Below, piece by piece: positions 1 to 10,700 of a stretch of DNA of 54,474 nucleotides (its first letter is position 1; every line of letters begins with the position of its first letter). Both the position numbers and the translations under genes were made by a program. The notes under the pieces were generated by a model that had not been told where the DNA came from, ran no database searches, and was given only the letters and a program-made list of their open reading frames with translations. The stretch is from Oscillospiraceae bacterium (GTDB lineage Bacteria; Bacillota; Clostridia; Oscillospirales; CAG-272), in NCBI GenBank assembly GCA_003343845.1, contig QAKK01000024.1:1-54474 (forward strand). The letters are read 5' to 3'.

Positions 1-405
1 GATGCCGATACGGCGATCCTGCGCAAGGCAAAGACGATAAAATTGACCATAGGCAGCAAGACGGCGAACGTGGACGGCAAGACTGTGGACATGCCTGCCG
101 CACCGTACATCAAGTGGGACAGGCTGCTTGTGCCGGTACGCGCCGTCGCGGACGCGCTCGGCTGTACGGTGACGTGGGATGCGGCCCCCGGCACGGCGAC
201 GCTGGCAAGCGAGGAGGGCGTGCTTGCACTTACGACGCACAGCCCGGTCATGCAGGTCAATGGCAAGCCGGTCGAAATGGATGCTGCGCCCGAGATCGTC
301 GGCAGCGGCACAATGATGATCCCGGTGCGGTACATTGCCGAGGCGCTGCATTGCACGGTCGCGTGGGATGCGTCCACGCGCACCGCGACGATTACGGCGA
401 TATGA
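1..405 (+). CDS. C-terminal part of phage protein with copper-amine-oxidase-type stalk repeats (probable lysin end)
   Basis: The frame is open from base 1, so the gene begins before the window and the TTG at 43 is unlikely to be the true start. The visible part holds two tandem repeats of about 60 residues of the 'copper amine oxidase N-terminal' (stalk) type. Each has a VNGK/VDGK strand, a conserved hydrophobic LLVPVR or MIPVR segment, an A-D/E-A-L helix and a T-W-D motif. In Firmicutes such repeats are attached to cell-wall hydrolases and surface proteins. The holin gene begins 55 bases downstream, so this is probably the wall-binding end of the endolysin. The catalytic part is not visible, so that role is an inference. 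Confidence 0.6.
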   Translation, partial: DADTAILRKAKTIKLTIGSKTANVDGKTVDMPAAPYIKWDRLLVPVRAVADALGCTVTWDAAPGTATLASEEGVLALTTHSPVMQVNGKPVEMDAAPEIVGSGTMMIPVRYIAEALHCTVAWDASTRTATITAI

Positions 406-459
406 TCTAAGTAAAGAAAAACACGAAAAATTTTAATTACAGAAAAGGAGTTTGTTCTA

Positions 460-696
460 ATGAAAATAAATTGGATTAAAAAGCTGACCTCTCGGAAGTT
501 TTGGATGGCTGTTGCCTCGTTTGTGTCGATGCTGATCGTAGCTTTCGGTGGCAGCGAGGCGGTTGCCTCGCAGGTGACGGCGCTGATCATTGCCGGTGCA
601 ACCGTTGTTGCGTACATACTCGGTGAGGGACTTGCCGACGCAGCGGGCGTGCAGGCAACTGCGACGGCGGCGGACGCGGACGAAAAATCGAACTAA
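460..696 (+). CDS. Phage holin
   Basis: This 78-residue protein starts with a basic segment (KKLTSRKFW). One hydrophobic segment follows at about residues 14-28, then a polar turn and a second hydrophobic segment at about 36-50 ending near YILGEGLADA. The tail is short, Ala-rich and charged. This fits the small two-segment holins of clostridial phages, which begin with the same LTSRKFW-type motif. Holins open the inner membrane so the endolysin reaches the wall. The ATG has an AAGGAG site about 10 bases upstream. Its position straight after the stalk-domain protein supports a lysis cassette. Confidence 0.8.
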   Translation: MKINWIKKLTSRKFWMAVASFVSMLIVAFGGSEAVASQVTALIIAGATVVAYILGEGLADAAGVQATATAADADEKSN

Positions 697-727
697 ACCC
701 GTCGAAATCGACGGGGGTGGAGGCACT

Positions 728-1075
728 ATGAAACTGAGTGAAGCAATAAAGCAGGCTGATGATCTCCGCCCGAATGCCTTTGATGCCGCGCAAAAGGCGA
801 TATGGTGCTATGAGATTGAAGGTGCGGTTGCGGAAATGATGGGTACTGAGGCACCGGAAAACTTGTATCCGCAAGACGCTCCGCTTTTAATGCCACGCCC
901 GCATGAGAGCATATATGCGCTGTACATTGCAGCGAAAATCGACTACTACAACGAGGAAACCGCATTGTATCAGAATGACCTTGCTGTGTTTGAAGAAGCG
1001 TTTTCGCGGGCACAGGCATGGTGGATTCGCACACACAAACCGGCGAAAAGCATGAATTGGAAGGTGATGCGCTGA
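728..1075 (+). CDS. Small phage neck/connector-type protein, function unknown
   Basis: The product is 115 residues, soluble and mostly helical, starting MKLSEAIKQADDLRPN. The ATG at 728 is chosen because it has a good site (GGGGGTGGAGG) just upstream; longer versions of the frame start inside the holin gene. Its stop overlaps the next ATG (TGATG at 1073-1077), so it is translationally coupled to the tail protein. Short proteins with a 'D-x-L-x-P-N-x-[FY]' opening are common in the neck/connector region of clostridial phages. No catalytic motif is seen. The structural role is inferred from position. Confidence 0.65.
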   Translation: MKLSEAIKQADDLRPNAFDAAQKAIWCYEIEGAVAEMMGTEAPENLYPQDAPLLMPRPHESIYALYIAAKIDYYNEETALYQNDLAVFEEAFSRAQAWWIRTHKPAKSMNWKVMR

Positions 1076-3273
1076 TGCTGCCACATATTCCGTACAATAT
1101 ATTAAAAGACAGAAAGCAAATTGCAACATTCGCTGGTTTGAACCGTGGAAAGGATGCTGTCGACGGAGAGCTTACGGATTCGCTTGGGCTTTCCACTGAC
1201 GACTATCCAAGTTTGCGTCCGTGCAAAGACGATGCTATCGAACAGAACGGTGTTACCGATATTTTTGAGTGGAATGGTAATGTTGTCACCATCCGAGGCG
1301 GTGTTTTGTACTACAACAACGATGTTTTAAGCAATGCGACACCGCATTCGCAATTCGCTGTTGCCGGAAACAAGTTGGTTATACTGCCGGATGAGATCGT
1401 CATTGACCTTGAAAACGGTACATGCAAGAGATACCGAACGACTGTAACCTCGACGACATCACCCGGATCTGTCACATTCAGCGAAAATACGGTAGAAGCT
1501 ACGATTGAGCCTAAAACAGCGAGTGGTATACATTGCGTTATGTACAGAGCCGTTATTGAGCAGAATGACAGTTACACCGAAAACCCTACCGTTTACACTT
1601 ACGGAAAGGATCAAGATGCCGTCCGCGATGCTTATACGGATGGTCAATGGAATCTTGATGCGCTGGAAGAGCTGCGCGGTTGCTTTGCTGTTGGCGAATT
1701 GCAGAAGATCGAGGTCGGTGACATTATAGTCCCGCAGATGATTCCTTCTTCCATGTCTAAAACATTTTCTGTTGTGACAGGATCGGCAGCTGTTTTCCCG
1801 GACAAAAGCAAGCAGAATAACGATGGTTATTTTGGTGTTGTAACGAGCGTTGGCTATGAAGAAATGAGCGGATACAGCGGTGGAACATTCCTGTACAAAA
1901 ACGGATATATCGAGTTTGATGTATTCAATGTTTCAGAAACAAACCAATTGTTTAAGAATGTGTTCAGCGTGGGAGACTTGGTTCAGATCAGCGGGACGGC
2001 GGCTGGCGTCTATGATATAACGGCAAAAATTGTATCATTTGATGAAGAGCAAAATGCGATGCGACTTGAAGGCGTTTCTTTTGCGCAATATACGCATTGG
2101 CGGAGCTCGGCATCACACAGCGGCGGGTTTTTATACTTTGCTGTAGGAACATCTGATACGCGCATGGTCACAACCGAACGAATTGATGCATTCAGCGATT
2201 GCGCAGTGCTGTATGAAGGGAGCACGCACAAGCTGTGCATATGCAAGAACCACGGCGAAATTCTTTCTTATGAAACAAAAACATCGTCAGTAAGCCCGAA
2301 CATTAAACTCACAAGCTACAATCCGGCTTCAAATGGGATCACCTTTTCATCAAAGGCACCGAAACTGGATTATATCTGTTCACATCACAACCGTATCTAT
2401 GGTGTGAGCAACGCGGACAAGACCCTTTACATATCTGCACTCGGTAAGCCAACAGATTTTTACACATATTCCGGCGATGCGGACAGCTATGCCGTGGCGG
2501 TTGGCTCAAATGGTGATTTTACGGCTATTTGTTCTTACGGCGGCGGGGTGCTTGTTTTCAAGGAAAACAGTCTTGTCAAGGTGTTCGGAAGCTCGCCGTC
2601 CGACTTTTACACAAACGAGTATACCTTATCTGGCGTGCAGAGCGGCAGCAATCGGTCGCTGCAGATCGTGGACGAGACCTTGTACTACAAGGGCGTGCAC
2701 GGCGTATATGCCTACACCGGCGGCATGCCGTCCCTGATTTCCGAAAAGTTGGGCAGCGGAACCATGACCGACGCTGTAGCCGGGCACGACGGGCTGCATT
2801 ACTATGTCTGCATGAAAGACGGAAACGGCGAAGCGGCGCTTTATGTCTATGACATCAGCCGCAGACTGTGGATGAAAGAGCGCGTTGTCCTGGTAGATTC
2901 CTTCGCGTCTGTCAGCGGAAATCTGCTGATGGCGGCGGACGGATGCCAGTATACGCTGCATGCCTGCGACAGCATCACGCATGACTGGCTCGCTGAATTT
3001 GCGCCGTTCGGCGACACGATGCACGAGAAAAAGACGTATACGACGCTGCGCCTGCGGCTGGATATGCAGCCGTGGTCAAAAATCACGGTGGATGTGCGGG
3101 AAGACCATGCGCCTTGGCGCACGGCATACACGCAGGGTGCATCGCGCGGACTCGCGCTGAACGTTCCGCTGCGAATCGGGCGCTGCTCTCGCCTTCGCGT
3201 GCGTTTGCGCGGAAGCGGGGATGTAACCGTGCTTTCGATGGTGCGCGAGCTGCTGCGCGGAAGCGAGGTGTGA
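1075..3273 (+). CDS. Phage tail/stabilisation protein, beta-rich (P22 gp10-like role suggested)
   Basis: The start at 1075 overlaps the preceding stop and follows a GGAAGG site; the longer version from 1018 would run inside the upstream gene. The 732-residue product is beta-rich. Repeated short strands with turn residues (Y-Y-x-G-V-x-G-V-Y-A-Y-T-G-G and similar) resemble a beta-propeller. The C-terminal section of about 90 residues has alternating charged strands. The protein at 53023-54474 shares its layout and local motifs (LDYICSHHNRIYG against LDHVCVLDNRLWG, then ALYYK/TLYYK). A tail-tube closure or stabilisation role fits the gene order but is inferred. Confidence 0.65.
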   Translation: MLPHIPYNILKDRKQIATFAGLNRGKDAVDGELTDSLGLSTDDYPSLRPCKDDAIEQNGVTDIFEWNGNVVTIRGGVLYYNNDVLSNATPHSQFAVAGNKLVILPDEIVIDLENGTCKRYRTTVTSTTSPGSVTFSENTVEATIEPKTASGIHCVMYRAVIEQNDSYTENPTVYTYGKDQDAVRDAYTDGQWNLDALEELRGCFAVGELQKIEVGDIIVPQMIPSSMSKTFSVVTGSAAVFPDKSKQNNDGYFGVVTSVGYEEMSGYSGGTFLYKNGYIEFDVFNVSETNQLFKNVFSVGDLVQISGTAAGVYDITAKIVSFDEEQNAMRLEGVSFAQYTHWRSSASHSGGFLYFAVGTSDTRMVTTERIDAFSDCAVLYEGSTHKLCICKNHGEILSYETKTSSVSPNIKLTSYNPASNGITFSSKAPKLDYICSHHNRIYGVSNADKTLYISALGKPTDFYTYSGDADSYAVAVGSNGDFTAICSYGGGVLVFKENSLVKVFGSSPSDFYTNEYTLSGVQSGSNRSLQIVDETLYYKGVHGVYAYTGGMPSLISEKLGSGTMTDAVAGHDGLHYYVCMKDGNGEAALYVYDISRRLWMKERVVLVDSFASVSGNLLMAADGCQYTLHACDSITHDWLAEFAPFGDTMHEKKTYTTLRLRLDMQPWSKITVDVREDHAPWRTAYTQGASRGLALNVPLRIGRCSRLRVRLRGSGDVTVLSMVRELLRGSEV

Positions 3274-3274
3274 T

Positions 3275-3418
3275 ATGCGATACATTGACACTATGCCGCC
3301 TGCGCCGACCGGAAACAGCAAGGAGGACATTGCACGACTTGCAAACTATCTGCGCACATTGGTGGAGCAGCTGAACGCGATGGTCGCGGAGACCAACAAA
3401 AAGAACGGGGGTTCATAA
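3275..3418 (+). CDS. Small phage protein, 47 residues
   Basis: A short gene is tightly packed between two phage genes. It starts one base after the tail protein stop, and its TAA overlaps the next ATG (TAATG at 3416-3420). The product begins MRYIDTMPPAPTGN and then forms one amphipathic helix (ARLANYLRTLVEQLNAMV), as in small tail or fibre-attachment proteins. The equivalent slot in prophage 2 (52661-53026) holds a 121-residue protein with a similar helical start (LQEQVQALYDGVGALVEQLN). Function is unknown. Confidence 0.6.
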   Translation: MRYIDTMPPAPTGNSKEDIARLANYLRTLVEQLNAMVAETNKKNGGS

Positions 3419-4788
3419 TGGCAGTATCAAAATTCGACAGGCGCTACCTGTCAGAAGAAGATCAGAATCGGATTTCCTCGCTGACGGATGCAGCGCAGCG
3501 CGGCGATATGGATATGGATGCCGCGCACAGAGAGGTCGAAGGCATCCGAAAAGCCGCCGGGTATTCTGGCGGCGATGACGGCAGCGCATATATTCCGCTG
3601 CGGGACGAGAACGGTTCGTTCTACGACTCTGTGACGCGAACAGCGAGGTCGGAAGCAAATACCGGCGACTATGACACCGCGCCCAAATACGGCGGCAGCA
3701 AATACGATTCTACGCTGGGGGCGCTGGCAAAAGAGATCGTCGACTCAAACTATGACAAGTGGACGATGGGGACAAGCTATGCCGACCTTGCCAAGCGTTA
3801 CTCCGCAAACGGGCAGAAGGCGATGCAAGACACATTGGCACAGATTTCTGCTCGTACCGGCGGGCTTGCCAGTTCGTATGCGGGCACGGCGGCGCAGCAG
3901 ACCTACAACGACTACATGACAAAACTGGAAGACGCAGCGCGCGCGATGTACGACGCGGAGCTGAGCGAGAAGTCGGGCAAGGCGTCGCTTCTGAAATCGC
4001 TTGCTGATACGGACTACGGACGTTATCAGGACGAGCTTTCGCAGTTCAATGCGGATCGAAATTTTGCCTATGGTCGCGAACGCGACGCGATCTCGGATGC
4101 GCGCTATGCGGATGAGCTTGCATACAGCCGCGAGCGTGACGCACTGGAAGACAAGCGATATGACGACAATACCGCATATACGCGCGGGCAGGCAGAACGC
4201 GCAGAAGCACGGCAGAGCGTGCAGGACTACATCGCCACTGGGCGAGATCCGTCCCGGCTGGATGCAAGGCTGCTCGAAATCGCCGGATACAGCAACGAGG
4301 AGCTTGCGGGGCTCCGTGAGGCTGCGATCCGCACGTTGCGTACACAGAGCAGCACGTCAGGAAGCAGCAAGAAGCAAGCGGAAGATGCGGGCGAGGGTGA
4401 CGTTGAGGGGCTGTTTCTCGCAGCGCAGAATGCGGCAGACAGCACCAAAAGCAGCAAGAATCCCACTACGGCGATGGAATACATTCAGAAGAACTACAAG
4501 AACTTCGGTTTTTCTTCGGCTGCCGGACTGTTGCAGCAGTACAGGGACGAATGGACCGGCGACATGCTGGATATGCCGCAAGGCGATGCCTATGCGTTCC
4601 TCGAGGAAAACGGCGTTCCCGCAAGCGCTGCAATCAGCCGCGACCAGTTCTATGCGAATGGCAAGGTCGTCGGCAAAACGAAGTACGCATCGTACTACGA
4701 CTATATTCAGGCGCTTGTTGAGCACAAGGCGATTGATAACACGGATTTGACGACTGCCGGTGCAAGAAATGAGAAATTCGGGAGGTAA
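3418..4788 (+). CDS. Internal virion-type protein, Ala/Asp/Tyr-rich and helical
   Basis: The 456-residue hydrophilic protein is largely alpha-helical. Residues 130-200 contain ARTGGLASSYAGTAAQQTY, followed by repeated 'ADxNFAYGRERDAISD' and 'RYADELAYSRERDALED' segments that look like degenerate 12-15-residue helical repeats. The protein at 51340-52650 carries a matching 'TGGYGSSSAAMAATAAGA' motif in the same gene slot. Such proteins sit just before giant polyvalent genes and may be packaged or help eject them. No enzymatic motif is seen. The SD of the next gene (GGAGG at 4781-4785) lies inside its 3' end. Confidence 0.55.
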   Translation: MAVSKFDRRYLSEEDQNRISSLTDAAQRGDMDMDAAHREVEGIRKAAGYSGGDDGSAYIPLRDENGSFYDSVTRTARSEANTGDYDTAPKYGGSKYDSTLGALAKEIVDSNYDKWTMGTSYADLAKRYSANGQKAMQDTLAQISARTGGLASSYAGTAAQQTYNDYMTKLEDAARAMYDAELSEKSGKASLLKSLADTDYGRYQDELSQFNADRNFAYGRERDAISDARYADELAYSRERDALEDKRYDDNTAYTRGQAERAEARQSVQDYIATGRDPSRLDARLLEIAGYSNEELAGLREAAIRTLRTQSSTSGSSKKQAEDAGEGDVEGLFLAAQNAADSTKSSKNPTTAMEYIQKNYKNFGFSSAAGLLQQYRDEWTGDMLDMPQGDAYAFLEENGVPASAAISRDQFYANGKVVGKTKYASYYDYIQALVEHKAIDNTDLTTAGARNEKFGR

Positions 4789-4793
4789 CGGCT

Positions 4794-7700
4794 ATGGATG
4801 CAAGGGAATTTACGAAAAAGAGACGCAAGAGCGGCACTGCTGCATCTGTCGCCGAACCGAGCAGCACGAACGCGCCGAATGCGCGGGAGTTCACAAAGCA
4901 GCGGCGCGAAAGCGGCGTGCGCACGGTGTACACCCCCGCCGAGCAGCGCATACCGTCGCAGGATGAGCAGCGTAGCCGCACGCGGCAAAACCTTGCATAT
5001 CGGGCAAAGGTCAGAGCCTACGAAGAGGCGTATACCGACTATCTGAACACGCCGAAATACGCGTCTCCCAAGCTGGAAGAAGAAAACACAGGCGCAAAGC
5101 AGGGCGGCTCGGATGCGCTGTCGATACCGATTATCCCGAAAGAAAGCGCTATGCTTTGGCAGAATGACAAGCACGACGGGACGACCACGCTCACGGACGG
5201 ATTCTCCAAGCGCAAATATGTCCGTATGATGGGGTATGATCTCGACGCGGCGAAAGCACGGCTGTTGAAGCTTGATGAGCAGAGCAAAAGCGCGTCGTTC
5301 AATATTCCGAAAGCCCCGACGGATTATGCCGGGACTGAACACGGCATCATCAAGACAAACGGGCGAAAGGAAAACGAAGAAGAACGGCAGCGCCTGCAAA
5401 AGGAAATCGGCGAGGTGGAGGCTTACAGAAAGGCTGTGCATTATGCGGATCTGCCTGACAACGCAGACTTCGAGGAAAAGTCTGCGCGCGGCAGCGGTGC
5501 AGCATCCGATGCGGTGTATTTCGATTATTCGAGCCGCGCAGATGAGCTTGACCGCGCGCACCGCGCCGAATATGATGCGATCCTCCGAGATTACGGTGAG
5601 GAAGAAGCAAACAAGTACCTTTATACACAGTTCGGCACGCCTACGAACGCATATAAGCAGGACTTCCTTGAAGAACTGACAGACGACGAGCGGAAAACTT
5701 TCAATTACCTGTTGAACACCGAGGGAGAAAAATCCGCAGAGGAATTCCTGCACTTTATGCAGGGAAATCTGAATGCACGTGCAGCATATAGAGACTATGC
5801 AAACGCGAAGCATGACGGCTTCATGGGGGGCGCAGCAGATATGCTCAGCGCTTTATCATTCGGTGTCGGACAGGCAGTAAGCGGTGTCAAGAACATCTTC
5901 AATGACGAGGCTGATGATGTTACCTATGCGGAGATCAAGAACGCGCTCACAAGAAAGGGACGCGTTGATCGCGCAAAAACGGATGCCGGAAAGTGGATTG
6001 CCGGCGCTTCATATGACCTTGCCACAACGGCGGGGAATATGTTGCCCTCTATTGCTATCGGCATGGTGAATCCAACCGCCGGTACAATCGCATTTTCTGC
6101 GTCCGCCGGCGGCAACTATAAGCAGGAAGCGCTGAGCGCCGGATATACGGCAGAGCAGGCAACGCAGTACGGCATTCTCGCCGGTGCATCCGAAGGTGTA
6201 CTTGAAAAAGTTCTCGGCGGCATTGTGCATGTCGGCGGCGGCGCGCTCGGCAATCTTGCTTCACAGGGCATGACGAAAATCAGCAATGTCCTTGCAAAAT
6301 GCAGTGTAAACGGCGAAATCGCACTTCGTCTCGGCGCGAAGTATCTCGGCAATATGGGTGGCGAGTTTGCAGACGAATATTTGCAGGAAATCCTTAATCC
6401 GGTGTTCCGCAACATCTGCCTTGACGAACACAATCAATTCAAGCCGTTCACGGAAGAAGCGCTGTACGCCGGTATTCTCGGCGCGCTGAATGCGGGGCTG
6501 CTCAACCTTACCGCGCTTCCGGGCATGTATGCGGAATCGCGCGAAGAAACGGGCGCAAACAAATTCCGGTATTACATCGGCGGTGTTGCGTCGCCGGATG
6601 TTGTCGGCGAAATTTCCATGCCAGGAGCGCCGAGCGACACTTCCGCAGCGGGAGGCGCAGACGCGACAGGCGCGGTGAGCGCGGAGCAGATCGTCACAAT
6701 CCTCGAAGATTCCGGCGTGGATACCGATACCGCCGAAAAAATGGCACCGGATTTGCAGACTGCAATCTCGGAAATCAAAGCTAAAGAAGCGGCGGATACA
6801 TCGTTAGATGTTACGGAAGAAGGAAACGCACAGGAACCGCAGACGAATACAACCGATGCGCTTCGGGAGGCGGCGCGGGAGATGCTTGCCGAAGAAGCGG
6901 CAAAAGCGGACATGGGGAGAAAGCTCGCGACCATGGACAAATGGTACGAGCAGCCGCAGGCGGAGACAGCGTCGCAGCAGCCCGCCGCACTGCCTGCTGC
7001 ATTGCCGAGCGCTGTTCCCGAAGCCGCAGCGCCGACTGCGAAGCGAAGCAGCCCTGCCACGGTCACGAAATATGAGAGCTTCAATTCCCGACGCTACAGT
7101 GACCCTTGGGTGGCGCTCGTCGGCAAAAACGGTCGCCTCGACTTCTCGCAGAAAATCGGCGGGTATACAGGCGGCTACAGAACCGGCGAAGCCGGGGAAC
7201 TGTATATAACGAACCCGCAGGAAAATCAGATTTACGCATATGGGCAGAAAGATTACCGCGGAAACAACGGCGGCTATCAGTATGTGCAGTACAAAAACGG
7301 CGAGTTTGTCGAGGTGAAGAAAGACGAGCTCACAGAAAAGCTCGCGGAAATGCAGGAAACAAGCCCGCAGACGGTCGCGCAGAGCCGGACGGATGCTGTG
7401 CGGGAGAGTGCGGCGACGCTTGGCAAGACCGGCGAACGCGTGCTGAACGAGATGTATAACCCGGAAACAAATGCAAGGGATTATGTCTACGGCATGACGG
7501 CATACTACAATGCCGGGAAGAACGGCACACCGATTGAGCAGGTCAATCCTGCGCCTGTGTTGACTGCGCCTATGCGCGAGGCGGCATATCTTGCCGGGCA
7601 GATGGATGCCGGTGCGGCGCAGAGTGCGTCCGGCGGAGAAGTGCAGCCTTCGGCGGCGGTTGAAAACATTCCCCTTGCAAAACAGGATACCGCGGCGTAT

Positions 7701-10700
7701 AATGGAAGCATCAAGGAAAAGACGCTTGCGAGCGTTGCAGAACATCTTGCATCAAATACGGAGGACATCGGACATGGCACAGAAAGCGTGGAAGAAGTAT
7801 CTGACGGAGGACGAGTACAACAGTCTGACGCCGGAGGGAAAGACGCAGGCGAAGTATTGGGCGGAGTACCTGCCGGAGATGTGCGCCGAGATGAAGGCGG
7901 ACGGAACGCTGTACAAGCGCCTGTCGTCGAACGGCAACCGGATATCCGAGATGCGGGCGCAGATGGCGTCGCAGGGGATGCCGGAGTGGGCAGCGCAGGA
8001 GTTCGTGAACGAGGAACTGTACAGCCCGCAGCCGGAGAAGATTCGGTAAACGGCGAGGACGCGAGCAAAGACCCGAATGGGCTGACCGAAGACGAAGTCG
8101 CTGCGCTGCTGGCATACAAGAGCGGCGGCAGCTATCAGCTGAATGCGAAACTGCGGGATGGGACGGCTCTTTCGGAGACGGAGCAGCAAACCGTCGAGAA
8201 TCTTGATTCCGCATTGCAGAAACTTCGCCCGCATAAGGGCGTCGTATACCGCAACATCGGCTTTGACAGTGTCGGCGGGAAAGCCGCGCGAGATGCGTTT
8301 ATGGCACAGCATACGGCGGGGAAGATTGCTCTTTATCCTGCGTATACTTCCACTTCTACAGCAGCGGACGGTTATACAGTGGAAGGTCAATATGCTGTTC
8401 ATATGGTCATCGAGGGCGAAACCGGCAGCGACTTATCCGGGTATGGCAACAATGCGGAAAGCGAAGTCTTGTTTGGTCGCAGAAAATCATACGAAGTCAT
8501 CAAACTGACTTTCGCAGAAGATGGCACACCGACCATCTATATGAAGGAGGTAATGGAAAATGGAGAAGCTGACAAAGGCGGAGAAACTGGCATTGGAGAT
8601 TATCGCGGCAGAATGCCACGAGGAACTGGTGAAGGGAACGCCTCCGGCGGTAATATCTCCGATTTGCAACGAGTGCAAGAAACGGGTGCACGCAAAGTGC
8701 AGCGAGCATCCGAGGGGGATTCCGACAGCGATTCTGGCGAACGAGGAAAACTGCCCGATGTTCGAGCAGAAGTAACCGCCAAAACAGAGCAGGCAGCACA
8801 GGAGAACCCGCGCGGGAGCAATCTGGTCATCACCGAGAAATCGAAATTCCCGACGACGCCGAAGACGCGCTTCAAAGCGAATGTCGAGGCAATCCGGGTT
8901 CTGCGCACGCTGATGCAGGAGAACCGCTACGCAACACAGGCAGAGCAGGAAATCCTCGCGAAGTATACCGGCTGGGGCGGTCTTTCGAATGCCTTTGACG
9001 GCAAGAACGGCTTTGACGCAGAGGCGCGCCAGCTTCAGGCGCTGCTGGATGATGCGGAATACAAGGCGGCGCGCGCTTCGATTCTCGATGCGTATTATAC
9101 CGCGCCCGCCATCATCAACGCCATGTACACCGGGCTTGAAAAGCTCGGCTTTGCGGGCGGCAGAATGCTTGAACCGAGCGCCGGTGTAGGGCGCTTCATC
9201 GGCGCGATGCCGCAGGCGCTTTCTGGCAAGGTGAAGTCGTGGACGGCGGTCGAGATGGACAAGGTGACCGGCAGCATTGCAAAGTATCTGTACCCGAATG
9301 CCGATGTGCGCGTGATGGGCTTTGAGAATGCGAAGATTCCGGACAGCTACATGGACGCCGTGGTCGGCAATGTGCCGTTCGGCAACATTTCCGTTGCGGA
9401 CAAGCGCTATCCTGCGGCGGTCACGCGTTCGATTCACAACTACTTTATTGCGAAGGCGCTGGACAAGGTGCGTCCGGGCGGCGTTCTCTGTGTGATTACA
9501 TCGAGCGGCACGCTTGAAGCTGCACAGCCCGGCGCGCGTGAATACTTCATGAAGCAGGCAGACCTGATTGGTGCGATTCGCCTGCCGAATACGGCATTTG
9601 AAGGCACAGGGACAGATGTTGTCTCGGATATTCTCATCTTCAAAAAGCGGGAGCCTGGCACACAGTATAAAGGAGAAGCCTTTGCCGCAATCGGTTATCG
9701 CCCATGGAACGATGCAAACCATTGGGGTAACTATGATATTAACGAGTATTTCGTCAACCACCCCGAAATGGTGCTCGGCACGCCGGACTACACGACCGGG
9801 CAATACGGACGCAGCGCGCTGACCTTCAATCCGCTTGAAAGCCGATACAGTCTGCAAACACAGATTGAGCGCGCCTTTGGCAAAATCAATGCGCGCATGG
9901 ACTACCTGGCAAAGCCGAGCGCGGAAGAAACCAATGCTGCGGTGCGTGAGGCTTCCGGCAAGGCGAAAGACGGCACGATTGTCAAGCAGAACGGCAAAAT
10001 CTATGTTGCACAGGACGGCGCTCTGCGCGAAACCGGCGCATCGGCGAGCGACACGGAAAAGCTCTCCGCCTATGTTGCCGTGCGCGACGCCGCGCACGAG
10101 CTGCGGCAGCTGCAGCTGGAAGGTGCGGCAGACAGCAAGATTCAGACCGCGCGTTATACGCTGAACAAGGCTTACGACGATTTTGTCAAGAAGTACGGTT
10201 ATCTGAATGCGCCGAAAAACCGCAAACTGATTCGCGCGGACGCGGACTGTTATTCCACGCTTGCGCTGGAAGATTACAATGACGAAAAGAAGGTCGGCAC
10301 AAAGACCGACATCTTCACGAAAAACACCATCGTGCCGAACAAGGTCATCACGCACACCGACACGATAGAGGACGCAATCGCCGTCTCTATGAACGAGACC
10401 GGCGCGGTAGAAGCGGCGCGCATTGCCGCACTGGTCGGGCAGAGTGAGGATGCGGTCACAAAAGACATGCTCCGCCGCGGTCTTGTGTTCAAGAACCGGG
10501 ACGGCGAACTGGAAACCGCGGCATCCTATCTCTCCGGCAATGTACGCGCAAAGCTGCGCGACGCCGAGGCGCTGGCAGAGGGCGACCCTTCTTACAATCA
10601 AAATGTGGAGGCGCTGCGCGCGGTGGTTCCGGCAGACATTCCGGCGGACGAAATTGCTGTTCGCCCGGGTGCAACATGGATTCCCGACAGCGTATATTCC

